A stretch of DNA of 64,000 nucleotides from Condylostoma magnum (taxonomy: Eukaryota > Ciliophora > Heterotrichea > Heterotrichida > Condylostomatidae), in contig CAKKTI010000041.1 in assembly GCA_920105805.1 (NCBI GenBank), forward strand, positions 1 through 64,000. The letters run 5' to 3'. The notes under the pieces are model-generated. The model searched no databases, was not told the DNA's origin, and worked only from the letters and a program-made list of their open reading frames with translations. The translations under genes and the position numbers were made by a program. Shown here piece after piece: positions 23,167 to 34,326 of this stretch; within the stretch, counting starts at the first letter, position 1; the number at the start of each line of letters is the position of its first letter.

Positions 23167-26100
23167 ATGCAAATGAAAAATAATAGTAACGTTGCTTATC
23201 CTAAAAAGTCATACAATATAGCAGATGCTTTATTACAACAGTATAGATCATCTACCCCTACTCCAGGATTAGATGATTTATAGCATCCGGGAATAAAAGA
23301 GACATAATTACCCTCAATACAAAAATACAAAAAAGTCTTAGGTGGAGATGTTATTTTACTTGATACTGAAACAAAGAATAGAAAAGAAACTGAAAGAAAA
23401 AGGATAAAGAAATTAAATAAAATCAAGCATTTTAGTAAGAAGAAGAAGAAACAGTCAGGAAATGCTTACTTTAATCAGAATAAAAAGAAGAAGCAAATTA
23501 TTAGAAGAAATTCGGAAAATAGTGAAAAGATATTATAAAGTACGATGAATGAAACATTCTCTGTTGAAAAGTAGTTGCTTAATGAATTAAATAAAATTGA
23601 ACTAAGAAGTAAATAGAAATATGGTAAAAACAATCTTTAGACATAAGAGAAAACTATAAAATAAAGATCATCAAGCTATTAGTAATTACAAAAGAGGGCT
23701 ATTAATGCATAATAGAAGGAATTAAAATAACAACCAAATATTAGAAACTAGAATAATTAACAAGTTAAAATAATCAGTGAAGAAACTTTACATAAAACAT
23801 CACCTGATAAGTAAAACAATACTAAAAGTCCTTAAAAGAAATAAAGTACAAACCCAATTTTCAAAAATGAATAAGTTAGAAAGTAATAAGCAAGTAAATA
23901 GAAAATAGCTGAATAGACAGTATAGCAACAACCTGCTGAAAAGTAAGAGATTGATATATCCTAGTGTTAGAATATATTCCAAGCCTAACTAAATGACCCT
24001 ATAATAAGTAATATATTACGCGAGAAAGGATGGTAAGAGTAAAATGATAAAACCTCTTTATAATGATAGATAAAATTAACTAAGCAAAATACCTCTTAAC
24101 AATTAAAGTCATTTTAAATATACAATCACCTTTAAACAACTAAAAACATAACACTGCCTTATCATCTTACATAAGTTTTATAAAATAATGATAAAAACAA
24201 CAGTGAATCAGATTTATTTTATCCTTTAGCTTTTGAATTCGACAATTGAAAGTAGATTAAAGCATTTCAATAAGAATTCTACAAAGGAGTCGTTCTAAGT
24301 ATAATAAAGACCCATGCTGAGTATTTTATTCAATCTGAGGGAAATTTAGGGAAAATAAGTATTTTTGCAATAAAAACAGCTTTATAACTATCAAAACTTA
24401 TCTAGAGAAGTGAAAACACTGATCTGTCGTAAAACTAGCTAATAAAAGTGTTGTACTACTATTAAAGCTGCCCAATTCCAATAAACAAGTAAAATTTCAT
24501 GAAATAAGCAAATAAATAGGTTAAATGGAACATAGCAAAGCCATCAGATACTTTAGTAAAACAAGTGACTACTTGCAGTGAAAACCTTATATATTCTTTT
24601 TCTTAGTCAAGACTAAGGTACAAATAAAACCTTTGAATCGTGAAGCCAATGCAAGAAATAATTTTAACTAATCAAATCGATGAAATATTTGGAAAAAGGA
24701 GTTATACTCATCCTAGAATTATCCAAAAGTACCTTGAAAAGCCTCTTCTATGGAAAGTAGGAAATGATAATTACAAGTTTGAATGTAAAATTTTCGTACT
24801 TGTTACTAATATTGAACCTCTGACCATTTACATACACGGCTTTTAATACTTTTAACTGGCTTAATGCAATTTTAGCTTAAAAGATTTAAATCATGCGGCT
24901 CATATTATATCACGTAGTTTTAAAGCAAATTGCTCAAGCTAATAATTCTTTGAACTCCTTGCTGAGCATTATCCTGAGATGCAATGGGAACTTGAGACTA
25001 TCCCACGTATTCATCATATGATAATCGAGACATTTTTAGCTCTTGTGCATCAAAATCAGCGTAATGTAGCAAAATCAGATTATAAAGCATTTGAATTTTT
25101 CCAATTTAATGTAATTTTAGATGAATAAGGGGAGCCATGATTAATATCAGTTGATTCTACCCCATTGTCAAAAGATTTTCCGGATTGAGCATTGTAGAAA
25201 TATGATAATATGATGCAAGAAGTGCTTTAAATTGTGCTTGAAGGTGATTATGATGACCCAATGTACAACGCATATGCTGAACTAGTAAAAAATATAGATG
25301 CATACGAAGAATAATGAATATTGCTATTCAAAGCATATTATAAGGATATAATAAGTGAGAACCAAGAGGTTGAGCTATTTTTGCAGGGAACTCCTTTAAA
25401 CATACCATTCGAGTAACAGTTTGATAAAGATTATATGCAATATGTGTCTACTGGAATTGTAGAAACATTTTTAAGGTATAGTAGAGCTGCTATGATTAAA
25501 TAAGATAAAATTTACTTGAGAAAGGTAAGACAATTACAATATTTTATTAAAAGATTAAACTTCAATAAAAGAGTTTTAATAAGAAAGCAAAGAAATGCAG
25601 TTGGTATAATCTAATCTGGGTGAATAGCCTACAAGAATTATCTTAGACTCAAAAATCTAAAAAAAATATAAACTTAAGCCGTAATAAGAGGATTCATAGA
25701 CAGATAATTATACAAATCTATGCTAAAACGTCTAATTAATGGTATTTTTAAAATGTTTTACAACAAAATAACCTAAAAAAGTTTAGTCTAGATATATAAT
25801 AAGTAAAATAAAGCTGCTATTATAATTCAAAATAATTGAATTAGTTACAAATTGTGATACAAGTAATAAAGAATTATTGTTGCCAGATTCACTGAAGATT
25901 AAGTTTATAAGCAAGTGATTAATCATCTACTAAGTTCTGTTAAAGTAATGAGAAGACTTTAAAAAAGCATATCAATGAGACGAATGACAAGAGTTTATAA
26001 AATTTTACGAGCTAAACTAGCTATAAAGAAAATATAATCATATTACAGCATATACAGATAAATAAAACTTGCAAGATTAGCAAAACAAAACAAAGCTGCA

Positions 26101-26577
26101 GTATAGATACAAAAGACCATCAGATTATTTCTGATTTTTAGAAAATTTAAGTCTATTCTAGCTGTAAATAATAGTAAAAATTTAGCAACAACAAGAATCA
26201 AAAGAGTCATAAGGGGTAAAATATTAAGAAATTCCTTTTAACAGAAAAAATTGAATTTTTATGCTACAATTATACAGAAATTTTGGAAACGATGAATTAG
26301 ATACTAAAAGCTCCGGAATTTATTGAAGTATAACAGAGCAGCATAGAAAATTTAAAAATGATACCGATTCCATAAAAACAAAGCTAGAATATACCAGATT
26401 AGAATGAAAAATATGATGTTGTAGTTTAAACGATAGGAAGCTTTAGAATCCCGGAAGAAGGAGTAACAGAAAGCAAAAGCAGCATCAGAAAGACTTTATT
26501 TCCCAAATCGAAGAAACTCAAGACATGATATAATGAAATTTCTAAGCAAGGTGAAGAGGTAGTAATTGTTTGCATAA
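23167..26577 (+). CDS. Degenerate tubulin-tyrosine-ligase-like protein with IQ motifs
   Basis: A ~1,136-residue protein. The N-terminal ~350 residues are basic and Gln/Lys-rich. A TTL domain spans ~400-700: WNIAKPSD, LWIVKP (Trp by TGA), QKYLEKPLLWKVG, FVLVTNIEPLTIYIHGF and FEFFQFNVILDEQGEPWLI. TTL/TTLL enzymes add Tyr, Glu or Gly to tubulin tails. Here key residues differ: the KFDIR motif reads KFECK, and the closing LLEVNxSP motif, which binds Mg/ATP, reads LISVDSTP. Activity is therefore doubtful. From ~800 to ~1080 there are about six IQ-type motifs (for example AAIIIQNNWISYKLWYKQQ), likely calmodulin or centrin sites. Stops at TAG 26560, TAA 26563 or TAA 26575 are all possible. Confidence 0.75.
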
Positions 26578-26583
26578 ATTTAA

Positions 26584-28518
26584 CTAAAGGGATAAATTAT
26601 TATTTCTGCTTGATCTGGGTTTTAATGTATAGCCTAATCTCCCAGTTATCTATGGCAACGGTTCTTGTTTACTGGGCTACGGTGTAACTCTAGATTTTTA
26701 CTCAATTTAAGCTTAATCTAAATCCCCTAAAATATCATTTACATCTTATTAGGTTAGTTTTATAGTATTTTCTATTTTCTTTCAGCATCTCTTAATCATC
26801 TCAGCTTTCTAGTACACCAAATCCTCCCTTTAAAAATAATTACTTCTATACAGTAGAGGACTAGGAGAGTAAGAAACAGTTGCTTTTATGGACTACAAAG
26901 CTGGCCTTCCTGTATTGCAACTTACACATTTCTGTTTTATCTAATAGTAGCTTTAAGGTACAGGAGATTGTACTTACCTTGAAACAAATTGCAAACTTTA
27001 GTTTTCATTATATTACTTTCTATCACTTTCCTCCTATATTTCTAATAAAGACTCAATTTGTAAAGACTCTACAATACATGCAATCATTTTAGAGTGAGCT
27101 CTTATAAGTCCTTTGAACTTATGCTATGATGATAAGCCTTATTCAACTCTATTTATTATTTTGTTGAGTTCTAGCATATTATCCCCCTAGAACTTTTGTA
27201 TTTCTTTATTGAACGATTAGACTGTGGCTTCTATTGCTCATACAAATGTTCTAATTTCATCGTCACCGGCTTTGAATTGATCTTTTAGTTATTTTGATTA
27301 GCCTTCAACATACTAGTATAGTTATTTCAGTTCACTATTAATCATCGCTTTGCATGTAGCAGTGATTTATTCATTCAATTGTTCTTCCCCTATGCCTTGA
27401 TTAATAGGTACATCCTCTTTATCATCCATTGCTAAAATTGTATCAGCCCTCTTATGAGTTCTTGTTATCTATACTTACTCTTATTCCTGTACTTGCTTAT
27501 TATTTTTCTTCTTTTTACTCATATCTATTATTTATGTAGTTCTGGTTTCAACTTTTCCCATATCTTCCAAAATTTAATCAATGTAATTATCATAATCTAA
27601 AACAGTGCTTTCTAAGATTTGGTAATTATATGTTCTTGCTAACTTATACTCATAATTTGCCAGCTTAAGTCGTCTAGATTAAGGCAAACTTGAATACAGA
27701 GCATCAGAAATGAGCTTTTATACTTTTATAGGAATATACTTTTATAAAATATTATCTCTTTTTAAGATCTCATCGTTAATTTGTTTGCATTGTAGTTACA
27801 TATCGATAATTTCCTACTTTAATGATTGCCTTTATACAGTATATGATTAAATATCTACCTTAGAATCCCTTACAACTTCCATTGATTTTATACTTTCTAG
27901 CACTTCTCTTCTAAGCTCATCTACTGCACTTCTTAGATAATTTATTTCAATTTGGTTAGAAGAGCCTTTTCCACTGGCTCCATTAGCAATTTCCTCAACT
28001 GTCTTTATAAACTGTATATGTTCTTTATTTTAATCTTGAAATTGTTTATCTAAAGATTTCATTGTGTCTAATAATGATTTCTGTACTTCTTTTAAATTAT
28101 TAACGCTTGAATTAAGTCTCTAGTCTAGTTCAGTTACTTGTGATTCTAAATTAACTATCATTTTTGAATGATTCTACAATTGCTTCTAATGTTCAGCGGC
28201 CCTTAATTACAAATTATAAGTATCAGTTTTTGATTCTAGCATATACTGCTTAAACTTTGTTTCAAAATTAGCCTACCAATCTAGAATATCCTTTACAACA
28301 GTTTTTCCTGTTTTTTCATAGAAAATTTAAGCTTCAATTAACTCGATTTTTTCATTATCTTTAGATAACTTCTTCTAGATTTTCTTTTAAACAGAGTCAG
28401 ACGAGTTTAGCCTATTATAAACAATTTACAACTACTCAAATAAGATATTTCTAAGCTTAGTTTCTAAATTATACCAATCTAGCTCATTTGAGTCAATTAC
28501 TTTTTCATCCTCACTCAT
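26584..28518 (-). CDS. Coiled-coil protein with C-terminal CxSC module (QRICH2/DUF4795-like)
   Basis: A 644-residue protein, mostly coiled coil from ~5 to ~510. Near residue ~530 comes KQKCVSCNTGRPALQSIKA, then YSPSPLLYRSNYFQREDLVY. This Cys-x-Ser-Cys plus PSP/Y-R-E-x-L module recalls the 'CISCDRP' motif of the DUF4795/QRICH2 family of sperm and ciliary proteins. That assignment is tentative. A related module closes the coiled-coil gene at 54454. The tail is Gln/Ser-rich with RPxS-type basic patches. The TAG stop lies 6 bases from the stop of the convergent TTL-like gene. Confidence 0.65.
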
Positions 28519-28690
28519 TTTCTTTTATAGTTTAAATTTTTGATATCTTACAACTTCTACAATATGCATTAAAGCTAATTATATATAAATTTCATCTAGA
28601 CTAAGTGCAAAAAGACCCTTTATTTGCTAAATTTACGCGTATTAAATACCCACCACAAGTATTTTTCTAGTTTCTATTCACATAATAAAA

Positions 28691-29659
28691 ATGTTAAGCA
28701 GGGCAACTCGAAACTTCACTACTCTCCTGCTAGCAGAAGTGAATTAATCTAATTTAATTGCTAACTTCTCTAGCTTAGTCAATGCAGCTTCCAACTTCCA
28801 CGATTAAACTCATGTTTTAGTAGCTGGCAAAGATGTAGCCAATGCGGCTGAGTAAGCAGCAAAAATAAAGGGAGTTGATAAGGTAATCACACTTGATAAT
28901 GATCAGCTGGCCAATGGTACTGCTGATAACTTTGCTTAAGTGTTAAAGTAGATTTTTGATACGGATCAATACACTCGCTTTATGAGTTTACATACAGTAT
29001 TCGGTAAGGATGTTATGCCTCGGTTTGCTGGATAAGTGGAAATCCAGCCAATTAGTGACATAACAAAAATTCACAGCAATGACATATTCGAAAGACCTAC
29101 ATATGCTGGTAATGCAGTATACAAGGTTTAATAGACTTAAAATCCTAAAATTCTTACAGTAAGGCCAACTGCTTTTGATAAGAATCCTGAACAGTCTCCC
29201 GTAGAAATAGAACAGCTTAATATAGATGTATAATATCCAAATCTAAGCACATTTGTTAAGGAAGAACTGTCATAATCAGATAGACCCGATTTAGCATCAG
29301 CAAGTAGAATTGTAAGTGCTGGCAGAGCTATTAAGGCGCAAGAGAATTTTAAGATGATAGAAGAACTTGCAGAAGTCTTAGGTGCAGGTGTAGGAGCCAC
29401 ACGAGCTTCTGTTGATGCCGGATATTGCTCAAATGACTTATAAATAGGATAAACAGGTAAAATAGTAGCCCCTGAGCTATACATTGCTATAGGAATTTCA
29501 GGAGCTATTCAACATGTAGCAGGTATGAAAGACTCAAAAACAATAGTAGCAATCAACACTGATCCTGAGGCCCCAATTTTCAGCGTTGCAGATTACGGAC
29601 TTGTTGGCGATTTATTCAAAATTGTGCCAGAGTTGACAGAAAAGTTGAAGGGAAATTAG
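28691..29659 (+). CDS. ETFA: Electron transfer flavoprotein subunit alpha
   Basis: A 322-residue protein, the usual ETF-alpha length including a mitochondrial presequence ([20 protein letters not shown]). The FAD-binding C-terminal domain is highly conserved: [72 protein letters not shown] and [20 protein letters not shown]. With ETF-beta it passes electrons from acyl-CoA dehydrogenases to the membrane ETF dehydrogenase in the mitochondrial matrix. It ends at the first in-frame TAG after the conserved C-terminus. The next ATG on the same strand is 10 bases downstream, ruling out a long 3' UTR of its own. Confidence 0.95.
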
Positions 29660-29669
29660 TTTTAGTAAA

Positions 29670-30392
29670 ATGGATGTACTGCCAAAATGGATTACTAAGA
29701 AAATAAGTTAAAGGAAAACCACACGTACTGTTTTTGATAGAAAATTGAAACTGTAATAAAACTATAGAAACTGTGTAATAGCATAGCAACTTGTAAGAAA
29801 TGATTTTAGTAAGAGGGGATCATCATAAGGGCTTAATCATTTAGATGGGGGATCTAATTCGCCAACTCCAAGTTCAGACATAAAAGTACTGTAAAATCGA
29901 TATAGGACTAGATCCCTGAGCCCAGATATGCAAGATTTAAACTTTTCTAGTACTGATATGATGTAAAAACAGTATAATTTTGACAAACTTCCTAGATTGT
30001 AAAAGAAATAGCCTTTTAATTTGAAGAGGTTAGAGGTAAATTTATTGAATCGTCTATCATAAGCAAACATTCATAATGGACAAAAGGATTAATTATACTA
30101 GGAACCTCAAGTTGGAATCATAAACAAGGATTATAAGAAAATATTAATAATGGGAGAGTAATTATATTATAAATAGTACAGTTATCGCTATAAAATGACA
30201 GGATTATAGTATAGAGAGTTGAAATCAGCAATATTTAGATAGGATAGAAGGTTTAGGTAATTACTAGACAATAAAAGATTTATAAAGTTAATAGATTGTA
30301 TACTGGGAAAGCTATAAAAGGTTCTGAAGGTTTAAGTTATGATTTGATCAGATATTTATCAAGTGTTTTTGTAATACTATAAAAATCTTTAA
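29670..30392 (+). CDS. Small basic protein, unknown
   Basis: About 240 residues, strongly basic and Gln-rich (MDVLPKWITKKISQRKTTRT). It has a Ser/Pro stretch (GGSNSPTPSSD, RTRSLSPDMQD) that looks like phosphorylation-site sequence, then a helical C-terminal half (YSYRYKMTGLQYRELKSAIF). A TGA Trp occurs near the end (VMIWSDIYQVF). No domain recognised. It starts 10 bases after the ETFA stop. TAA at 30390 is chosen as stop because the following sequence turns into AT-rich non-coding composition. Confidence 0.55.
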
Positions 30393-30710
30393 TTAACGTT
30401 TAAATCATGAGAAAAATAAACACAAGAAAGCATTTATCATGTATTATAGACACTTACGAATATATAAACAATGAATTAATATTATCAAATAAAATTGATA
30501 ATAAACTAATAATAAAACATTGATTTCTATCTATTCTTCACGATAATTTCGTTATATATTAAAACCTCCTAACTTGCAAGCCTTTTAAATAGGTCTAAAT
30601 TAACTAATAATTAAAATGTATTACCTTTAATTTAGTTATTTTTAATATAATAATATTTTACTTACATTTTGATTTATTAGTTAAACTACAAGAAAAGTAA
30701 TATTATGGAG
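30393..30710. other. AT-rich intergenic stretch
   Basis: About 320 bases, very AT-rich, with T- and A-runs and no convincing reading frame on either strand. I see no RNA gene, repeat or recognisable regulatory motif. It separates the basic protein gene (+) from a small putative minus-strand gene. Confidence 0.5.
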
Positions 30711-31018
30711 TTACTTCGAATACATAATGGGAAATCCAAGAATGAAAATACATCTCTAATCTTTTTTCAATATAACATACAATAACTCAATACATTCGTT
30801 ACATCTCATTATACTATCTATCTTTTCTCCAAATCACCCCGCTCTTTCAACATATTCCATTGGATAAGCATTCCTTTTAACGATAATTTTAAAATATGTT
30901 AAATCCGAAACATCAGCGTAGGTAAACAGCATCAACAGCTTCTCCAGCCCGAAGTTCTCCAATAAGATGCTCCCCTGATCGTAAATCTCCTGGAAGAATT
31001 TCACCTAGGTTTTCCCCG
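30711..31018 (-). CDS. Putative small protein, start uncertain
   Basis: This minus-strand frame has coding-like composition: KFFQEIYDQGSILLENFG, LEKLLMLFTYADVSDLTYF, PMEYVERAGWFGEK (Trp by TGA) and NECIELLYVILKKDQRC. The other frames here are low-complexity or Ser-rich. No family is recognised. The 3' end is read as TAA at 30711. The 5' end is unclear: the frame runs on into the divergent centrin-like gene without an ATG; the first in-frame Met is at 30932, giving ~74 residues. An exon starting at the ATG ending 31025 with a short intron is possible. Could be spurious. Confidence 0.4.
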
Positions 31019-31027
31019 GACCATGAT

Positions 31028-31474
31028 ATGCGCCCAAATTTGACTAGGGAATAAAGAGCAGAGTATAAGGAACTTTTTGACATATTAGATAATGACTAGT
31101 CTGGATATGTAGAGCCACGAGATCTTATGGAAGCAATGAAAGCGCTGGGCTTTGAGCCATAAACTTCTAGCATATATCACATTTTTAGCTGAATCGATAG
31201 AAGCTGCTAGGGGCATATTGGGTTTGAGGCCTTTATTGATATACTAACTGACAATTATATTCATAAGGATAGAAGATCAGATGTTGATAAACTTTTCAGG
31301 CTTTTTGATGACAAAAAGTAAAATTTTTTGACAATTGAAGATTTGAAGAGTATTACTAAAGACCTAGGAGAGAATTGTAGTGAGTAGGAACTTTGAGAGA
31401 TGATTAGAAGAACAGATTCTAATGGAGATGGAAGAATTACCATTGATGATTTGTACAACGTATTAACTAAATAA
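31028..31474 (+). CDS. Centrin-like EF-hand protein
   Basis: A 148-residue protein of centrin/calmodulin layout, starting LTREQRAEYKELFDILDNDQ as in centrins. EF1 (DNDQSGYVEPRD) and EF4 (DSNGDGRITIDD) keep most calcium ligands; EF2 and EF3 (DRSCQGHIGF, DDKKQNFLTIED) are degenerate, as in many centrins. Two conserved-helix positions are TGA Trp (FSWIDR, ELWEMIRR). Likely a basal-body, cortical or contractile-fibre calcium protein; exact paralogue unclear. The stop TAA is 16 bases before the glycogen phosphorylase ATG on the same strand. Confidence 0.8.
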
Positions 31475-31490
31475 TTTTTTTGTATTTTAA

Positions 31491-34313
31491 ATGGCTGAGG
31501 TAGACTAATCCTAAAGAGGCGTCCAAAGACGCAGTTCAAGATTAAATTTTGAGAACCAGAAAAACTATAGACCTGAGTTCCACACTTGGATTAGAGGCGA
31601 AGAAGCTAACTAGAAGATGTGGGAGCTAATGGCAGAGTATATGGACTCCGAGCCTTTAACTATACAAAAAAGCATTGTATCTCACGTTGAGTATACATTA
31701 GCACGTACAAGATTTAATTTTGACTCAAGAGCTTGCTACTAAGCCGCTGCCCTTTCTATCAGAGACAGACTTATAGAGTCCTGGAATGATACTTAATAAC
31801 ATTTTACCAGTGAGGATGCCAAGCGAGTTTATTACTTATCCTTAGAGTTTTTGATAGGAAGGCTGTTTTAGAATAATCTGGTGAATCTGAATTTAGAGTC
31901 TCGGTACAGAGATGCACTTATGGAAATGGGGTATTCTCTGGAGAATTTATATGAGGAGGAAGTTGACCCGGCTCTAGGAAATGGAGGTTTAGGCCGTCTC
32001 GCAGCCTGTTTCCTTGATTCCTTAGCTACCCTTAACTACCCGGCCTGGGGATACGGAATTCGTTATGACTACGGAATCTTTAAGTAATAAATAGTCCGAG
32101 GCTACTAAGTAGAAGTACCTGATTATTGGTTGGGTAAAAGTTATCCTTGGGAAATAGAAAGATCAGATGTTAACTATGAAGTGCATTTTGGAGGCTGGGT
32201 GAAGAAGGAAAATGTAAATGGAGTAGAAGTATCAGAATGGATTCCAGGGGAAACTGTAGTGGCTTAAGCTTATGATACACCTATATCAGGTTTTGATACT
32301 TTCAATACAATTAATCTGAGGTTGTGGAAGTCTCGTCCTACTACAGAGTTTGACTTTAACTCGTTCAATGAAGGAAATTATTTTAAGGCTATTGAGGCAA
32401 GGCAAAGGGCAGAGTATATCACTTCTGTGTTGTATCCTAATGACTCAACAGAAAGTGGAAAGGAGTTGAGGCTAAAACAACAGTATTTCTTCTGTTCTGC
32501 TACCATCCAGGATATAGTTAGACGATTTCTCAAAAAAGAAAGATCGTGGGAAGAGCTCTCAGATAAAGTTGCAATCTAATTAAACGATACTCATCCAGCT
32601 ATCTCAATCCCTGAGTTACTAAGAATTCTAGTGGACATATACAGACTAGACTGGAATAAAGCCTGGAATATCTGCTATCACGTCTTCTCATACACCAATC
32701 ACACTGTAATGCCAGAAGCTCTTGAAAAATGGGGAGTAGATCTACTAGGAAGACTGTTACCTAGACACTTGGAAATAATCTATCTAATAAATCACTACTT
32801 TATGCAATAAGTACAGACAAAGTACCAAAACAATGAGCCGGAAAAACATCAGGCTATGAGTGAAATGTCATTAGTGGAGGAAGGAGAATAAAAACGTATA
32901 AGAATGGCTAACTTATGTGTTGTTTCTAGTCATAAAGTTAACGGAGTTGCTGCCCTTCATACTTAATTGCTAAAAGATAAGATTATGTGGCGATTTGACA
33001 AATATTTCCCTAAAAAGTTCATTAATATGACCAACGGAGTCACACCACGAAGATGGATAAACTGCGCTAATTCAGAGCTAGGAAAATTGTATACAAAACA
33101 TTTAGGATCATGGGATTGGCTTACTAATTTGTCATTAGTAGCCCAGTTAAATGACAAGGCTGAGGATGCTGAGTTCAGGTAAGTCTGGCAGTAGATTAAA
33201 CATAATAACAAGGAAAAACTATGTGCGTGGGTTTTAAAGAACTGTGAAGTAGAAATTACACCAGATTACTTATTCGACGTAATGATCAAGAGATAACATG
33301 AGTATAAGCGATAATTGATGAACACTCTGTATATAGTTCACCGATACTTGAACTTAAAGCGAATGAGTCCATAGGACCGTTAAAACTCTGTAAAAAGAGC
33401 AATAATGATAGGAGGTAAAGCTGCCCCGGGCTACATTACCGCTAAGCGCATAATCAAGCTTTTTAACTCCATAGCCGAGGTTGTTAACAACGACCCAGAA
33501 ACTAAAGACTACCTAAAAGTCGTTTTCCTTCCTAACTACTGTGTAAGTGCAGCATAGGTGATAATCCCAGCCGCTGATATAAACCAGCAAATCTCCACTG
33601 CAGGAACAGAAGCCTCAGGTACTGGAAACATGAAGTTTGTAATGAACGGTGCTCTTATCATAGGAACCATGGATGGAGCCAATGTAGAAATAGCTGAGGA
33701 GATAGGAGAAGAGAACATGTTTATATTTGGAGCCAGGCTTAATGAGGTGGATAATATCAGAAATAGAGTCAGAAGTGGAAGAATTGGTATATGTAATGAG
33801 TTAAGAGAGGTCTTTGATGTAATTCGCAGTGGAAGATTCGGAAACTATGGAGAATTTGCATCAGTTATTGATCCTTTGGCTTCTAATAACGATTTTTACT
33901 TAGTTTGCTTTGATTTTGCACTGTTTTTAGAAGCGTAGAGGAAAGTAGATGAGGCGTATGGAGATCAGGAAAGATGGTTGAAGATGAGTATCAAAGCTGC
34001 AGTTAATATGGGAAAGTTTTCTAGCGATAGGACAATTGACTAATATGCTTCTGAGATTTGGAATCTTATGGCAGTACCTGCTCCTACTCCCTCAGAAAGT
34101 GCGTTGTCAAGAGTAAGAAGTCAGCCGCATTTAATCAATGCTTAGGAGAAGTTAGAGAAGGATAGGAAGATATAATAAGCAAGGTAGACTGGAAAATAAG
34201 AGCTAAATGAGGATCAATTGGCTGGATCGTTGAATTAAGGATAGGATGAGTAGAAGTTGCCGGTTTATGCTGGATTAGAGCCAGAGGTTGATGAAGAGAA
34301 TCAATAGAATTAG
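31491..34313 (+). CDS. Glycogen phosphorylase
   Basis: About 940 residues; the catalytic core is the usual ~830 with a Gln-rich C-terminal extension. It releases glucose-1-phosphate from glycogen using pyridoxal phosphate. Clear blocks: [31 protein letters not shown], the [11 protein letters not shown] loop, [30 protein letters not shown], and the PLP-binding [19 protein letters not shown] with its Lys, followed by [10 protein letters not shown]. An N-terminal RRSS resembles the regulatory phosphosite region but is not diagnostic. Stop choice: TAG (34305), TAG (34311) or TAA (34314) lie within 12 bases; all precede the convergent coiled-coil gene's stop. No introns seen. Confidence 0.95.
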
Positions 34314-34326
34314 TAAGATTTGTGTT

